The notes below the pieces were generated by a model that was not told the DNA's origin, searched no databases, and saw nothing but the letters and a program-made list of their open reading frames with translations. Below are positions 8,579 to 17,109 of a DNA stretch of 64,000 nucleotides, piece by piece. Numbering within the stretch: the stretch's first letter is position 1; each line of letters opens with the position of its first letter. The stretch is taken from NCBI RefSeq assembly GCF_011927905.1, contig NZ_JAATJL010000001.1, forward strand, positions 2,294,001 to 2,358,000, given 5' to 3'. The position numbers and the translations under genes are program-made. The DNA comes from Arthrobacter pigmenti (GTDB lineage Bacteria; Actinomycetota; Actinomycetes; Actinomycetales; Micrococcaceae).

Positions 8579-9073
8579 ATGGAAACAGATGAGGACGTCC
8601 AGGCACGCGGCAGGGCGCTGAGCTCCCCCGTTCGGCTCAGAATCCTCCGTCTCTGTCTGCACAAGGCGCGCACCAACAAGGAAATCGCCGAGGTGCTGGA
8701 GCTCAATCCCGCCACCGCCCTGCATCACGTACGCACGCTGCTGTCCACGGGATTCCTCCAGGCCGAAGAACCGCGCACCGGCAATCGCGGAGCAAAGGAA
8801 ATTCCGTACCGCGCTACGGGGCTCTCCTGGGGAAGCCGGATGCCCAACGCCGCTCCGGTCCTGGTGGAGACCTTCCTGCAGGAGATTGAGGGACTCAACC
8901 CATCGGAGATTGATGTCTGGCGGTTGGGTGTGAGGCTCAATGACGCCAATCGCGCTGAGATGATGGAGAAGATCCGCACGGTCTTCGAGGAATACGCGCA
9001 ACGCCAGTCCGACGAAGACGGTACCGCGACATCAATCATGCTGGCCCACCATCTGGACCGCACAGCCAACTAG
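8579..9073 (+). CDS. ArsR-type winged-helix transcriptional regulator
   Basis: A 164-residue DNA-binding protein. The winged helix covers residues about 10-80: LSSPVRLRILRLCLHKARTN, then the helix-turn-helix NKEIAEVLELNPATALHHVRTLLSTGFL and a wing (EPRTGNRGAKEIPYRAT). The C-terminal half is helical and probably forms the dimer interface. There is no cysteine-rich metal site, so metal sensing is not indicated. I prefer ATG 8579 because TATGCT ends 7 nt before it (leaderless pattern); ATG 8567 is the alternative. The palindrome at 8531-8548 is the likely self-operator. Confidence 0.8.
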   Translation: METDEDVQARGRALSSPVRLRILRLCLHKARTNKEIAEVLELNPATALHHVRTLLSTGFLQAEEPRTGNRGAKEIPYRATGLSWGSRMPNAAPVLVETFLQEIEGLNPSEIDVWRLGVRLNDANRAEMMEKIRTVFEEYAQRQSDEDGTATSIMLAHHLDRTAN

Positions 9074-9089
9074 CAGAGCAATACCGCGC

Positions 9090-9587
9090 TTACCGGCGGG
9101 TGGACCGCCGGTCGGACAGCCGGAGCACCCGCCAGGACACAGCGACGGCGCCAACGGTCCCGACCGCCAGCCCAATCACCCAGACATAACCGGCTACCGC
9201 GACGGGCGGCGTATCCCCCGCTACGAGAATTCCGGCTGCGATGAGACTTCCGGCACCCGTCGCGGACATCAGGCCGACCAGCGCATACGCAACTACCCCG
9301 GTCAGGGCAGCCATCATCACATTCCGGGCCCACAGTCCGACGAAGACCGCGAGACTTGCGCTCAGAAGTACTGAGCCGATCGCACCCACCGGGATATGGG
9401 CCCCACCCACATGCCACACGTGCGCGTGCAGCGCTGTACCGAGAGTTGCGGCAGCTATCCCGGCGATGAGGGCCGCGGCCACACCGCGCCGGATGCTGGT
9501 TCCGTTGGAACGCACGACGACGGCGGTAGCCGGCGTGGCGCCGTCGTCGTACGTTCCGTGCGGCTCGCCCGCCGTCGGTACCGTCAC
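9090..9587 (-). CDS. Four-helix membrane protein, function unknown
   Basis: A 165-residue protein with a polar N-terminal tail of about 35 residues and four predicted membrane helices, rich in Ala, Gly and Val. No known motif was recognised. Its GTG start is 6 nt after the stop of typA, so it is translated from the same message. The tail reads YDDGATPATAVVV and is encoded by an inverted repeat: ACGACGACGGCG at 9514-9525 and its complement at 9539-9550. The same coding pattern appears in rsgA, and half of it in the SURF1 gene. Confidence 0.7.
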   Translation of the reverse strand: MTVPTAGEPHGTYDDGATPATAVVVRSNGTSIRRGVAAALIAGIAAATLGTALHAHVWHVGGAHIPVGAIGSVLLSASLAVFVGLWARNVMMAALTGVVAYALVGLMSATGAGSLIAAGILVAGDTPPVAVAGYVWVIGLAVGTVGAVAVSWRVLRLSDRRSTRR

Positions 9588-9593
9588 GCGGTT

Positions 9594-11510
9594 CTAGGCG
9601 CGGGCTCGGGAACGGGCTGCGCGGAGACGCTCATTGGCGTCGAGGATGACCTTGCGGATGCGGATGGACTCGGGCGTGACCTCGACGCACTCGTCCTCGC
9701 GGGCGAATTCAAGGGATTCCTCAAGGGTCAGCTTCCTCGGCGGGGTGAGGTTCTCGAAGCTGTCGGAGGATGCCGCACGCATGTTGGTGAGCTTCTTCTC
9801 CTTGGTGATGTTGACGTCCATGTCGTCTGCACGGGAGTTCTCGCCGACGATCATGCCCTCATACACCTCGGACGTAGGCTCCACGAAGAAGGAGCCACGC
9901 TCCTGCAGGTTGATCATTGCGAACGGGGTGACCACGCCGGTGCGATCCGCGATCATGGAACCGTTGGTGCGGTACTCGATGTCGCCGGTCCACGGCTCGT
10001 AGCCCTCGGAGTAGGACGAGGCGATGCCGGCGCCACGGGTATCCGTGAGGAAACGCGTTCGGAAACCGATCAGTCCGCGCGCAGGAACGATGAACTCCAT
10101 GCGCACCCAGCCGGTACCGTGGTTGGCCATGTTGGTCATGCGGCCCTTGCGTGCCGCCATGAGCTGGGTGACGCCGCCGAGGTATTCCTCCGGGACGTCG
10201 ATGGTCATGTGCTCCATGGGCTCATGGATTTTGCCGTCGACGGTCCGGGTAACAACCTGTGGCTTGCCGACAGTCAGTTCAAAGCCCTCGCGGCGCATCT
10301 GCTCCACGAGGATTGCCAGCGCAAGCTCGCCACGGCCCTGGACTTCCCAGGCATCCGGGCGCGCCGTGGGCAGGACACGCAAGGACACGTTACCGATGAG
10401 CTCCTTGTCCAAGCGGTCCTTCACCTGGCGGGCAGTGACCTTAGCGCCCTTGACCTTGCCGGCCAGAGGGGAGGTGTTGATACCGATGGTCACCGAGATC
10501 GCAGGATCATCGACGGTAATCAGCGGAAGCGGCTGGGGATTCTCCACATCGGTGAGCGTCTCACCGATGGTGATGCCCTCAATGCCGGCTACAGCAACAA
10601 TCTCGCCCGGGCCTGCAGATTCAGCCGGTACCCGCTCGAGGGCCTTCGTCGCGAGCAGTTCGGTGATCTTCACGGTCTTGAGCTCGCCGTTCTGGCGCGC
10701 CCAGGCCACCTGCTGGCCCTTGCGAAGGGTTCCGTTGAAGATGCGAAGGAGTGCGAGACGGCCGAGGAACGGCGATGCGTCGAGGTTGGTTACGTGTGCC
10801 TGCAGGACGCCGTCGGGGTTGTAACGCGGTGCCGGGATGTGCTCGACGATGGTCTTGAACAACGGCTCGAGGTTGTCATTGTCTGGAATCGACCCATCGG
10901 CGGGCTGTTCCAGGGAGGCTGCACCGGCGCGGGCGGCCGCGTAGACAACCGGCACGTTCAGCACGGAATCCAGGTCCAGGTCGGGGACCTCATCGGAGAG
11001 GTCCGAGGCCAGGCCAAGCAGCAGGTCCATCGACTCGCTGACAACCTCGTCGATGCGGGAGTCCGGGCGGTCCGTCTTGTTGACCAGCAGTACAACCGGC
11101 AACTTTGCCGCGAGGGCCTTGCGCAGGACGAAGCGGGTCTGGGGCAGCGGCCCTTCCGAGGCATCAACCAGGAGGACCACGCCGTCGACCATGGACAGCC
11201 CGCGTTCAACCTCGCCACCGAAGTCCGCGTGGCCCGGGGTGTCGATCACGTTGATGGTGATGGGCTCGCCATTGGCTGAGGGTCCGTCGTAGAACACGGT
11301 GGTGTTCTTGGCGAGGATGGTGATGCCCTTCTCGCGCTCAAGGTCGCCCGAGTCCATGACGCGGTCGGCAACCTCGCCATGGGCCGCGAAGGAGTTGGTC
11401 TGCTTCAGCATGGCGTCCACAAGGGTTGTCTTGCCATGGTCCACGTGGGCCACGATGGCAACGTTGCGGAGGTCGCTGCGAACTGCAGTGTTGCTCGTGG
11501 ATACAGGCAT
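9594..11510 (-). CDS. typA: Ribosome-associated translational GTPase TypA/BipA
   Basis: EF-G-like GTPase that acts on the ribosome during stress or low-temperature growth. The 638 residues include G1 AHVDHGKTTL (residues 21-30), G2 in the EKGITILAKNT region, G3 DTPGHADFGGE and G4 NKTDRPD, followed by EF-G-like domains and the TypA-specific C-terminal part ending in a basic tail. Length and G-motif spacing match TypA and exclude LepA and EF-G. No clear ribosome site or leaderless -10 is visible before ATG 11510. A strong hairpin separates it from the neighbouring peptide transporter ATPase. Confidence 0.95.
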   Translation of the reverse strand: MPVSTSNTAVRSDLRNVAIVAHVDHGKTTLVDAMLKQTNSFAAHGEVADRVMDSGDLEREKGITILAKNTTVFYDGPSANGEPITINVIDTPGHADFGGEVERGLSMVDGVVLLVDASEGPLPQTRFVLRKALAAKLPVVLLVNKTDRPDSRIDEVVSESMDLLLGLASDLSDEVPDLDLDSVLNVPVVYAAARAGAASLEQPADGSIPDNDNLEPLFKTIVEHIPAPRYNPDGVLQAHVTNLDASPFLGRLALLRIFNGTLRKGQQVAWARQNGELKTVKITELLATKALERVPAESAGPGEIVAVAGIEGITIGETLTDVENPQPLPLITVDDPAISVTIGINTSPLAGKVKGAKVTARQVKDRLDKELIGNVSLRVLPTARPDAWEVQGRGELALAILVEQMRREGFELTVGKPQVVTRTVDGKIHEPMEHMTIDVPEEYLGGVTQLMAARKGRMTNMANHGTGWVRMEFIVPARGLIGFRTRFLTDTRGAGIASSYSEGYEPWTGDIEYRTNGSMIADRTGVVTPFAMINLQERGSFFVEPTSEVYEGMIVGENSRADDMDVNITKEKKLTNMRAASSDSFENLTPPRKLTLEESLEFAREDECVEVTPESIRIRKVILDANERLRAARSRARA

Positions 11511-11621
11511 GCGTGATGACTCAATTCATGGTGTGGAGAAAGATGTGAAAGTGGGCAGCACAGCGCACTTCAGTTAACAGTCTAAACTCTGCAGCAAAAG
11601 AAGGCCTAAACGGACCCAGCC

Positions 11622-11668
11622 AACGACGACGACGACGCCCCCTTCCGGTGGGCGTCGCCGTCGTCGTT
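11622..11668. terminator. Terminator hairpin after the oppDF-like ATPase gene
   Basis: A 19-bp stem with one mismatch (AACGACGACGACGACGCCC at 11622-11640 against 11650-11668) and a 9-nt loop, 18 nt beyond the ATPase stop. An outer pair, CTGCAGCAAA (11589-11598) and TTTGCTGCAG (11667-11676), could extend it. The right arm includes the complement of ACGACGACGGCG. Confidence 0.9.
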
Positions 11669-11685
11669 TGCTGCAGGCTGAGTGG

Positions 11686-13521
11686 TTACTCAGCGGCCGC
11701 CAGAAGGCGCGCGCGCAGCTCACGGCGCTCGCGCTGCTTCTCGGGATCCGGCAATGGAACCGCTGCCAGCAGGCGCTGCGTGTACGGGTCCTGAGGGTTG
11801 CGCAGGATCTGGTCGCGCGTGCCCTGCTCAACGATCTTGCCGCGGCGCATAACGCAGATGTAGTCGGCAAGAACGTCGACCACGGCCAGGTCGTGTGTGA
11901 CGAAGAGGCACGCGAAGCCCATCTCCTGCTGAAGGTTCTGGAAGAGCTCAAGTACCTTTGCCTGCACCGATACGTCGAGTGCGGAGGTTGGCTCATCAGC
12001 AACCATGAGCTTCGGCTTGAGCGAGAGCGCACGGGCAATGCCCACGCGCTGCTTCTGCCCGCCGGAGAGCTCATGCGGGTACCGGTTCCGGTAGGAGCGC
12101 GGAAGTTCCACCTGGTCCAGCAGCGTCTCGATGCGCTTCTGGAGGTCCGCGCCCTTCGCCTCGCCGGCAAGGAACATCGGTTCGCCGATACTCTCACCGA
12201 TCGGAAGGCGGGGGTTCAGGGACGACGACGGGTCCTGGAAGACCATGCCGACATTCCGCCGGACGGCGCCCAACTCGCGGGAGGTGGGCTTGAAGCCGGA
12301 GATGTCAGTCCCGACAACGTTCAGGGAACCTTCCGCAACCGGAAGTAGCCCGACGGCGGCGCGGCCGATCGTCGTCTTGCCCGAGCCCGACTCCCCCACC
12401 AGTCCCATGACTTCACCCGGGTGAATGCTCAGTGTTGCATTCTCGACCGCACGAAAAGCAGGGACTCGACCCTGCTTCGGGTACTCGATCGCAACTTCGC
12501 GCAGCTCCAGCACAGCTTCGCCGCGCTTCGACCTCCGCTCCTCGGCGTTCTCATCCAATCCCTGGAGCACGGCACGCTCGCGACGCTCGAGTTCTTCTTT
12601 ATCCACTCCGGCGAGGTCCGAATGGGTGGCAGCTGCCAGTGCAGCGGTAATGTCCACGTCGTCCCCACCGCCTTCAGTGCCCTGACCAAGGTGGGGTACA
12701 GCCGCCAGCAGAGCTTGAGTGTACGGGTGCTCCGGGTTGCTGAAGATTTTCTCTGCGGTACCGGTCTCGACGATGACACCCTTGCGCATCACTGCAATGC
12801 GGTCTGCGAGGTCAGCAACAACACCCATATCGTGAGTGATGAGCACAATTGCACTGTCCAGCTTGTTGCGGAGGTTGCGCATTAGGTCGAGGATTTCGGC
12901 CTGCACGGTGACATCCAATGCGGTTGTCGGTTCGTCTGCGAGGAGGAGTTTCGGGTCGCACGAGAGCGACTGCGCGATCATGGCGCGCTGACGCTGTCCG
13001 CCTGACAACTGGTGAGGGTAGGAGCGGAACGCCTTCTCAGGATCCGGCAGCTCAACCATGTCCAGCAGCTTGATGGCCCGCTCCCGGGCTTCCTCGGGCG
13101 AGATTGCATTGTGCAGCCTGAGCGTCTCAATGATCTGGAATCCCACTGTATAGACGGGGTTCAACGCGGTCATGGGCTCCTGGAAGATCACTGCGACATC
13201 GTTGCCGCGCACTTCGCGGAGTTTACTGGCTGAAAGGTTCAGGATCGACTTGCCGTTGAGGTTCACCTCTCCCGTCACACGGCTGTTGCTGGGAAGGAGG
13301 CCCAGCAGCGCCATCGAGCTTGCACTCTTGCCTGAACCGGATTCGCCGACGATGGCGAGAACCTCACCAGCGTTGACGTAGTAGTTCAGGTCAATCGCTG
13401 CAGGAACCCACTCCTTTTCCACGCCGAAGTCGACGCTGAGGTTCTTGACCTCGAGGACCGGGCCGCGGGACGATTTCTTCCCGTTTTCGCTCCCGTTGCC
13501 ATCAATAATGTCGTTGGTCAT
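11686..13521 (-). CDS. Peptide ABC transporter ATPase, two fused nucleotide-binding domains
   Basis: Energises import by the oppA-oppB-oppC system next door; it equals OppD and OppF joined in one 611-residue chain. The first domain has Walker A GESGSGKSASS, signature LSGGQRQRA and Walker B LLLADEPTTALD; the second has GESGSGKTTIG, LSGGQKQRV and LMVADEPTSALD. Both look catalytically intact. Each is followed by an oligopeptide-type extension (NPEHPYTQALL and NPQDPYTQRLL). The ATG has a GGAAGGA ribosome site. It is split from oppC by a gene on the other strand, so it must have its own promoter in 13522-13622. Confidence 0.93.
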   Translation of the reverse strand: MTNDIIDGNGSENGKKSSRGPVLEVKNLSVDFGVEKEWVPAAIDLNYYVNAGEVLAIVGESGSGKSASSMALLGLLPSNSRVTGEVNLNGKSILNLSASKLREVRGNDVAVIFQEPMTALNPVYTVGFQIIETLRLHNAISPEEARERAIKLLDMVELPDPEKAFRSYPHQLSGGQRQRAMIAQSLSCDPKLLLADEPTTALDVTVQAEILDLMRNLRNKLDSAIVLITHDMGVVADLADRIAVMRKGVIVETGTAEKIFSNPEHPYTQALLAAVPHLGQGTEGGGDDVDITAALAAATHSDLAGVDKEELERRERAVLQGLDENAEERRSKRGEAVLELREVAIEYPKQGRVPAFRAVENATLSIHPGEVMGLVGESGSGKTTIGRAAVGLLPVAEGSLNVVGTDISGFKPTSRELGAVRRNVGMVFQDPSSSLNPRLPIGESIGEPMFLAGEAKGADLQKRIETLLDQVELPRSYRNRYPHELSGGQKQRVGIARALSLKPKLMVADEPTSALDVSVQAKVLELFQNLQQEMGFACLFVTHDLAVVDVLADYICVMRRGKIVEQGTRDQILRNPQDPYTQRLLAAVPLPDPEKQRERRELRARLLAAAE

Positions 13522-13622
13522 AGTGCTGTCCTTCCACTGTGTGACCGTTGGCGCTGAGCAGTTGCAGGGCCTGTTTGGCCCCCGATTACTGCACTTGACC
13601 TGAATCTTGAAAATATGGGGGT

Positions 13623-14252
13623 ATGACTTCGCCTACCGGACCGGCCCAGAGAATTGTTTTCCGTCCCCGCAGCAGCAAATGGATCATCGCAATCGCCGGA
13701 ACCGTGATCGGGATTGGCCTGGTGGGTTCCGTCGTGACGTCCGGCCTGCCTGCACTGGTCACCTCCGCACCACTGCTCACCGTTGGAGCCGCCGCGTGGT
13801 GGCTGTTCTGGTACCCGTACGTCGCTGTCGGGCCAACCGCCGTGGAACTCCGCAATCCGCTGCGGACCTTCGAGGTCCCCTGGGCCGCGCTGATCCACGT
13901 TGACACCAAGTACGCACTGAAGCTTGTAACGCCTGGAGGCAGCTTTACCGCCTGGGCTGCACCAGCGCCTGGCATCCGAGGAACGCACACCGGCAAACCG
14001 GAGCACATGCAGCACCTTCCAGGGAGCAGTTACGGCGCGGGAGGAAGCGTTCGTCCAGGTGACTTGCGTAATACCGATTCCGGTATGGCCGCGCTGCTCG
14101 TTCGCACCGAGTGGGAACGGCAGGTCGAAAGCGGCTTGATCGACGTTGACACCACGGAGCAGACCATGGTGATCCGCAGGATCAACTGGCTCCCTCTCGG
14201 GCTCATTGCCGGACTGCTGCTGCTGAGCGTGGCCACTCTGAGCGTTCAGTAG
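13623..14252 (+). CDS. PH-domain-like membrane protein
   Basis: A 209-residue protein with two N-terminal membrane helices (about residues 20-60), a beta-rich bacterial PH-like region (VAVGPTAVELRNPLRTFEVPWAALIHVDTKY) and a third hydrophobic helix at the C-terminus. This layout is common in actinobacterial PH-domain membrane proteins of unknown function. It lies on the opposite strand between oppC and the ATPase gene and shares the short upstream gap with the latter. Confidence 0.75.
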   Translation: MTSPTGPAQRIVFRPRSSKWIIAIAGTVIGIGLVGSVVTSGLPALVTSAPLLTVGAAAWWLFWYPYVAVGPTAVELRNPLRTFEVPWAALIHVDTKYALKLVTPGGSFTAWAAPAPGIRGTHTGKPEHMQHLPGSSYGAGGSVRPGDLRNTDSGMAALLVRTEWERQVESGLIDVDTTEQTMVIRRINWLPLGLIAGLLLLSVATLSVQ

Positions 14253-14267
14253 CAGCAGATCGGCATC

Positions 14268-14295
14268 CGGGCTGGCCGTAAGACCGGCCAGCCCG
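14268..14295. terminator. Bidirectional terminator between oppC and the PH-domain gene
   Basis: CGGGCTGGCCG (14268-14278) and CGGCCAGCCCG (14285-14295) form an 11-bp perfect stem with a 6-nt loop between two convergent stops. Confidence 0.85.
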
Positions 14296-14311
14296 TCGAA
14301 GGTCGCTATCA

Positions 14312-15355
14312 TCAGGCCGGCTTCTTCGGCTCTGCAGCCTTTTTGGCGTTGAACTTCTTCTGACGTGGGTCAAACGCATCGCGAAGCCCGTCACCAATGA
14401 AGTTGATCGACAGGCAGATGATCACGATGAAGAGCCCAGGCCACCAGAACAACCAAGGACGGGTATTGAAAGCCGCCTGGTTGTCGCTGATCAGGCTTCC
14501 GAGCGAGATATCCGGAGCTTGAACACCGATTCCAAGGTAAGACAGCGCGGTCTCAAGAAGAATCGCCGAAGCCATCACCAACGTGGTGTTGACGATGATG
14601 ACGCCGACAGCGTTGGGCACGATGTGCTTGAAGATGATTCGGCTGTTCGAGGCACCGGCAATTCTCGCTGCATCCACGAACTCGCGTTCACGCAGAGAGA
14701 GGAACTCGCCACGGACAAGACGGGCAAGACCAGTCCAGATGATGAAGCCGACGAAAATTCCGAGCAGGATCACGCCCGCGCTTCCACCGAAAATCGTGTC
14801 AAAGAAGGTTCCAGGTCCGGACAAGCTCCGCCCAAAAGTTCCCAGCACCGCTGCGATGATCACAAGCGGGATGATGATGATGACATCGGTCAGTCGCATC
14901 AGGACGGTTTCAACCCAGCCGCGGAAGTAGCCGGCAACGCCGCCGATTACTACCCCGATCAGGCCGCCCACGAATCCGATGATGAACATGATGATCAGTG
15001 AAAGTTGCGCCCCGCGCATCGTCATGGCGAAGAGATCGCGTCCGACCCGGTCTTGTCCGAACGGGTGATCGCCGAATGCGAACCACGATCCTGGATTTCC
15101 TAGTTCCGGGCTCCATGTAGGTTCGCCAGTGGGAGTCGCGAGCCTGGGAGTTTCAACATAGTTCCACTGCCACCAGCCTGGAATGCCGGCGTAGCCGACT
15201 GAGGTGAACGCGAGAATCACGACACAGGCGAAGATGATCAGGCTCACGACCGCTGCCGTGTGACCGAAAAAGCGTTTCCGGACTATCTGTCCCTGGCTGA
15301 GACCCTTGGCCTCTTCGGGTTGCTGCTGCTTGGTTTCTTGTGCGGTAGTGCTCAT
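14312..15355 (-). CDS. oppC: Peptide ABC transporter permease, OppC/DppC type
   Basis: One of the two inner-membrane subunits of the peptide importer. Its 347 residues start with a polar stretch, then a first helix, a long external loop containing HPFGQDRVGRDLFAMTMRGAQ, and five further helices. The cytoplasmic coupling (EAA) loop FVDAARIAGASNSRIIFKHIVPN is clear. Its ATG overlaps the oppB stop by 4 nt, so the two are coupled. The C-terminus (FDPRQKKFNAKKAAEPKK) is basic, as usual. Confidence 0.92.
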   Translation of the reverse strand: MSTTAQETKQQQPEEAKGLSQGQIVRKRFFGHTAAVVSLIIFACVVILAFTSVGYAGIPGWWQWNYVETPRLATPTGEPTWSPELGNPGSWFAFGDHPFGQDRVGRDLFAMTMRGAQLSLIIMFIIGFVGGLIGVVIGGVAGYFRGWVETVLMRLTDVIIIIPLVIIAAVLGTFGRSLSGPGTFFDTIFGGSAGVILLGIFVGFIIWTGLARLVRGEFLSLREREFVDAARIAGASNSRIIFKHIVPNAVGVIIVNTTLVMASAILLETALSYLGIGVQAPDISLGSLISDNQAAFNTRPWLFWWPGLFIVIICLSINFIGDGLRDAFDPRQKKFNAKKAAEPKKPA

Positions 15356-16893
15356 GCTTTCACCCTTACGCGCGGGTCAAGTACGGAGTAGACAAGGTCG
15401 GCCACCAGGTTGAATACCAGAGCCACGATGCCAGTGATCAGGAAGACGCCCATCACCGGGTTGAGGTCGCGCGCTTGCAAGCCATCAATGAACAGCTGGC
15501 CCATGCCGCTGAATGCGAAGACGTTCTCGGTGATGATGGCTCCGCCAATCAGCCCGCCGATGTCGAAAGCGACCAGGGTGGCCAGCGGGATCAGCGCGTT
15601 ACGGAACGCATGCCGCATGACGACGGTTCGCTCACCTAAACCTTTTGCACGAGCGGTGCGGATGTAGTCCTGGTTCATGATCTCCAACATCGACGCGCGG
15701 GAATACCGGCTGTAGCCTGCAAGCGAGATCAGCATCAGCGCAATGGTGGGAAGCAAGAGGTGCGTATATATATCGATGCCGCCAACCCAGAAGTCGCCCT
15801 CCAGGTTTGGAGTTGAGGAGCCAATGGTGGCGATGGGGCGACCGTTGATTCGGTTGTTGTCGAAGTAGTCCGGCCAGGATTGCATGAACCGATCGAGCAG
15901 GATGAGGAAACCCATCAGGAACGCGGTGAGTCCAGCGGCGTTCATGTTCTGGCGCTTGTCATAGCCGCCCATGAAGTAGCCGACTACCAAGCCGATCAGC
16001 ACCGTTGCGACAGCGAGCAGGATGACCATCAAAAGGGTTGCGCGATCCAGCAACGGCTGCACCGCGAAGTAGGCAATGACGCCGATTCCGACCACGATCA
16101 GGGAGCTGTAGAGGGCCTTGCGATTCTTCAGCCCTGCGGTGAGGAGAGTTACACCGTATGCAATGCCTACCGAGAGCAGCGCAATGACGATCGGTCCGAA
16201 GCCTGGGGTGAGGAACCAACCAGTGAAGTCGAGGAACCAGACGAGAGCGAACGCGAAGGCAAATCCGATGGCGGCCCAGAGAAGCTTCCGCTTCATGGTT
16301 CCACCCGAGGTCAAGAAGAAGAGGAATCCAGCTATTAATCCACAGATAATAGTGGCTGCAAAACTTATGTCTGGTTCGGCCAGAAAGTTATTGAAGCCAA
16401 TCGCACCGAATTCCTTGAGTAGCACGGCTACCCAGAAGACCGGGAGCGAGAAGAAAAGAAAGGCCATCATGGTTACGCCATAGTCAAGGCCGCTGTACTG
16501 CCGGAGCGCAGTCACGATGCCGAGCGTGATGCCAATGATGATGGCGAGCACGGTAGCGGCTGATACGAGCAGGATGGTTTGTCCCATCGCGCGGCCTAGC
16601 AGCTGGGTGACCTCGATGCCGGTGACGCTGTTTCCCAAGTCGCAGGTAAGCGCGAAGGGGACCAGGCACTTCACTGCGCCTGATAACCACGCAAAGTAAC
16701 GAAGAACAGGCGGTACGTCGAGATCCAGCAGTTCAATGCGTTGTTGGATCAACGCCTCTCTGTTAGGGGCGTTGCTCTGACGCAAGTCCTCAAGTGGGTC
16801 GCCTGACAGCGCAGTCAAGACGTACACGAGGAAGGATGCGCCAAAGAGGATGAGCACGGCGGCGATCAGCCGCCGGACAATATACGTCAGCAT
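15352..16893 (-). CDS. oppB: Peptide ABC transporter permease, OppB/DppB type, enlarged
   Basis: Partner permease of oppC. The N-terminus (MLTYIVRRLIAAVLILFGAS), the GDP motif region and the C-terminal coupling loop YIRTARAKGLGERTVVMRHA are typical. At 513 residues it is much longer than the usual 305-340. The extra length is a hydrophobic block, roughly residues 178-345, with about five further predicted helices placed between the central helices and the DYFDNNRINGRP external segment. The reading frame is intact and codon use does not change. It lies downstream of oppA after a hairpin that may limit read-through. Confidence 0.9.
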   Translation of the reverse strand: MLTYIVRRLIAAVLILFGASFLVYVLTALSGDPLEDLRQSNAPNREALIQQRIELLDLDVPPVLRYFAWLSGAVKCLVPFALTCDLGNSVTGIEVTQLLGRAMGQTILLVSAATVLAIIIGITLGIVTALRQYSGLDYGVTMMAFLFFSLPVFWVAVLLKEFGAIGFNNFLAEPDISFAATIICGLIAGFLFFLTSGGTMKRKLLWAAIGFAFAFALVWFLDFTGWFLTPGFGPIVIALLSVGIAYGVTLLTAGLKNRKALYSSLIVVGIGVIAYFAVQPLLDRATLLMVILLAVATVLIGLVVGYFMGGYDKRQNMNAAGLTAFLMGFLILLDRFMQSWPDYFDNNRINGRPIATIGSSTPNLEGDFWVGGIDIYTHLLLPTIALMLISLAGYSRYSRASMLEIMNQDYIRTARAKGLGERTVVMRHAFRNALIPLATLVAFDIGGLIGGAIITENVFAFSGMGQLFIDGLQARDLNPVMGVFLITGIVALVFNLVADLVYSVLDPRVRVKA

Positions 16894-17037
16894 AGTTTGT
16901 GAGCCTCAGTGTTGAGCGTTGGGCAAGTGCCCGGAGGTGCCCCGGATGATGCCGGGTTGTGGCAAGAAGTGTAATGCACGTTACGTTCCAGCTGAATTTG
17001 GGAATCGCCAATCAGTGTCGATTCGTTCACTGCGGCA

Positions 17038-17073
17038 GGAAGCGTTGGGACGCTGCTGCGTCCCAACGCTTCC
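17038..17073. terminator. Hairpin between oppA and oppB
   Basis: A perfect 15-bp stem (GGAAGCGTTGGGACG at 17038-17052 against 17059-17073) with a 6-nt loop, 37 nt beyond the oppA stop. Inside an operon such a hairpin usually lowers permease expression relative to the binding protein. Confidence 0.88.
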
Positions 17074-17109
17074 ATTACCTTTGGGTCCTAATGAGCTGGA
17101 ACCGGCCGC

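Noticed and set aside
9396-11279. 627-codon + strand frame opposite typA
   Set aside because: Antisense to a clear typA with all GTPase motifs; the translation shows no family features.
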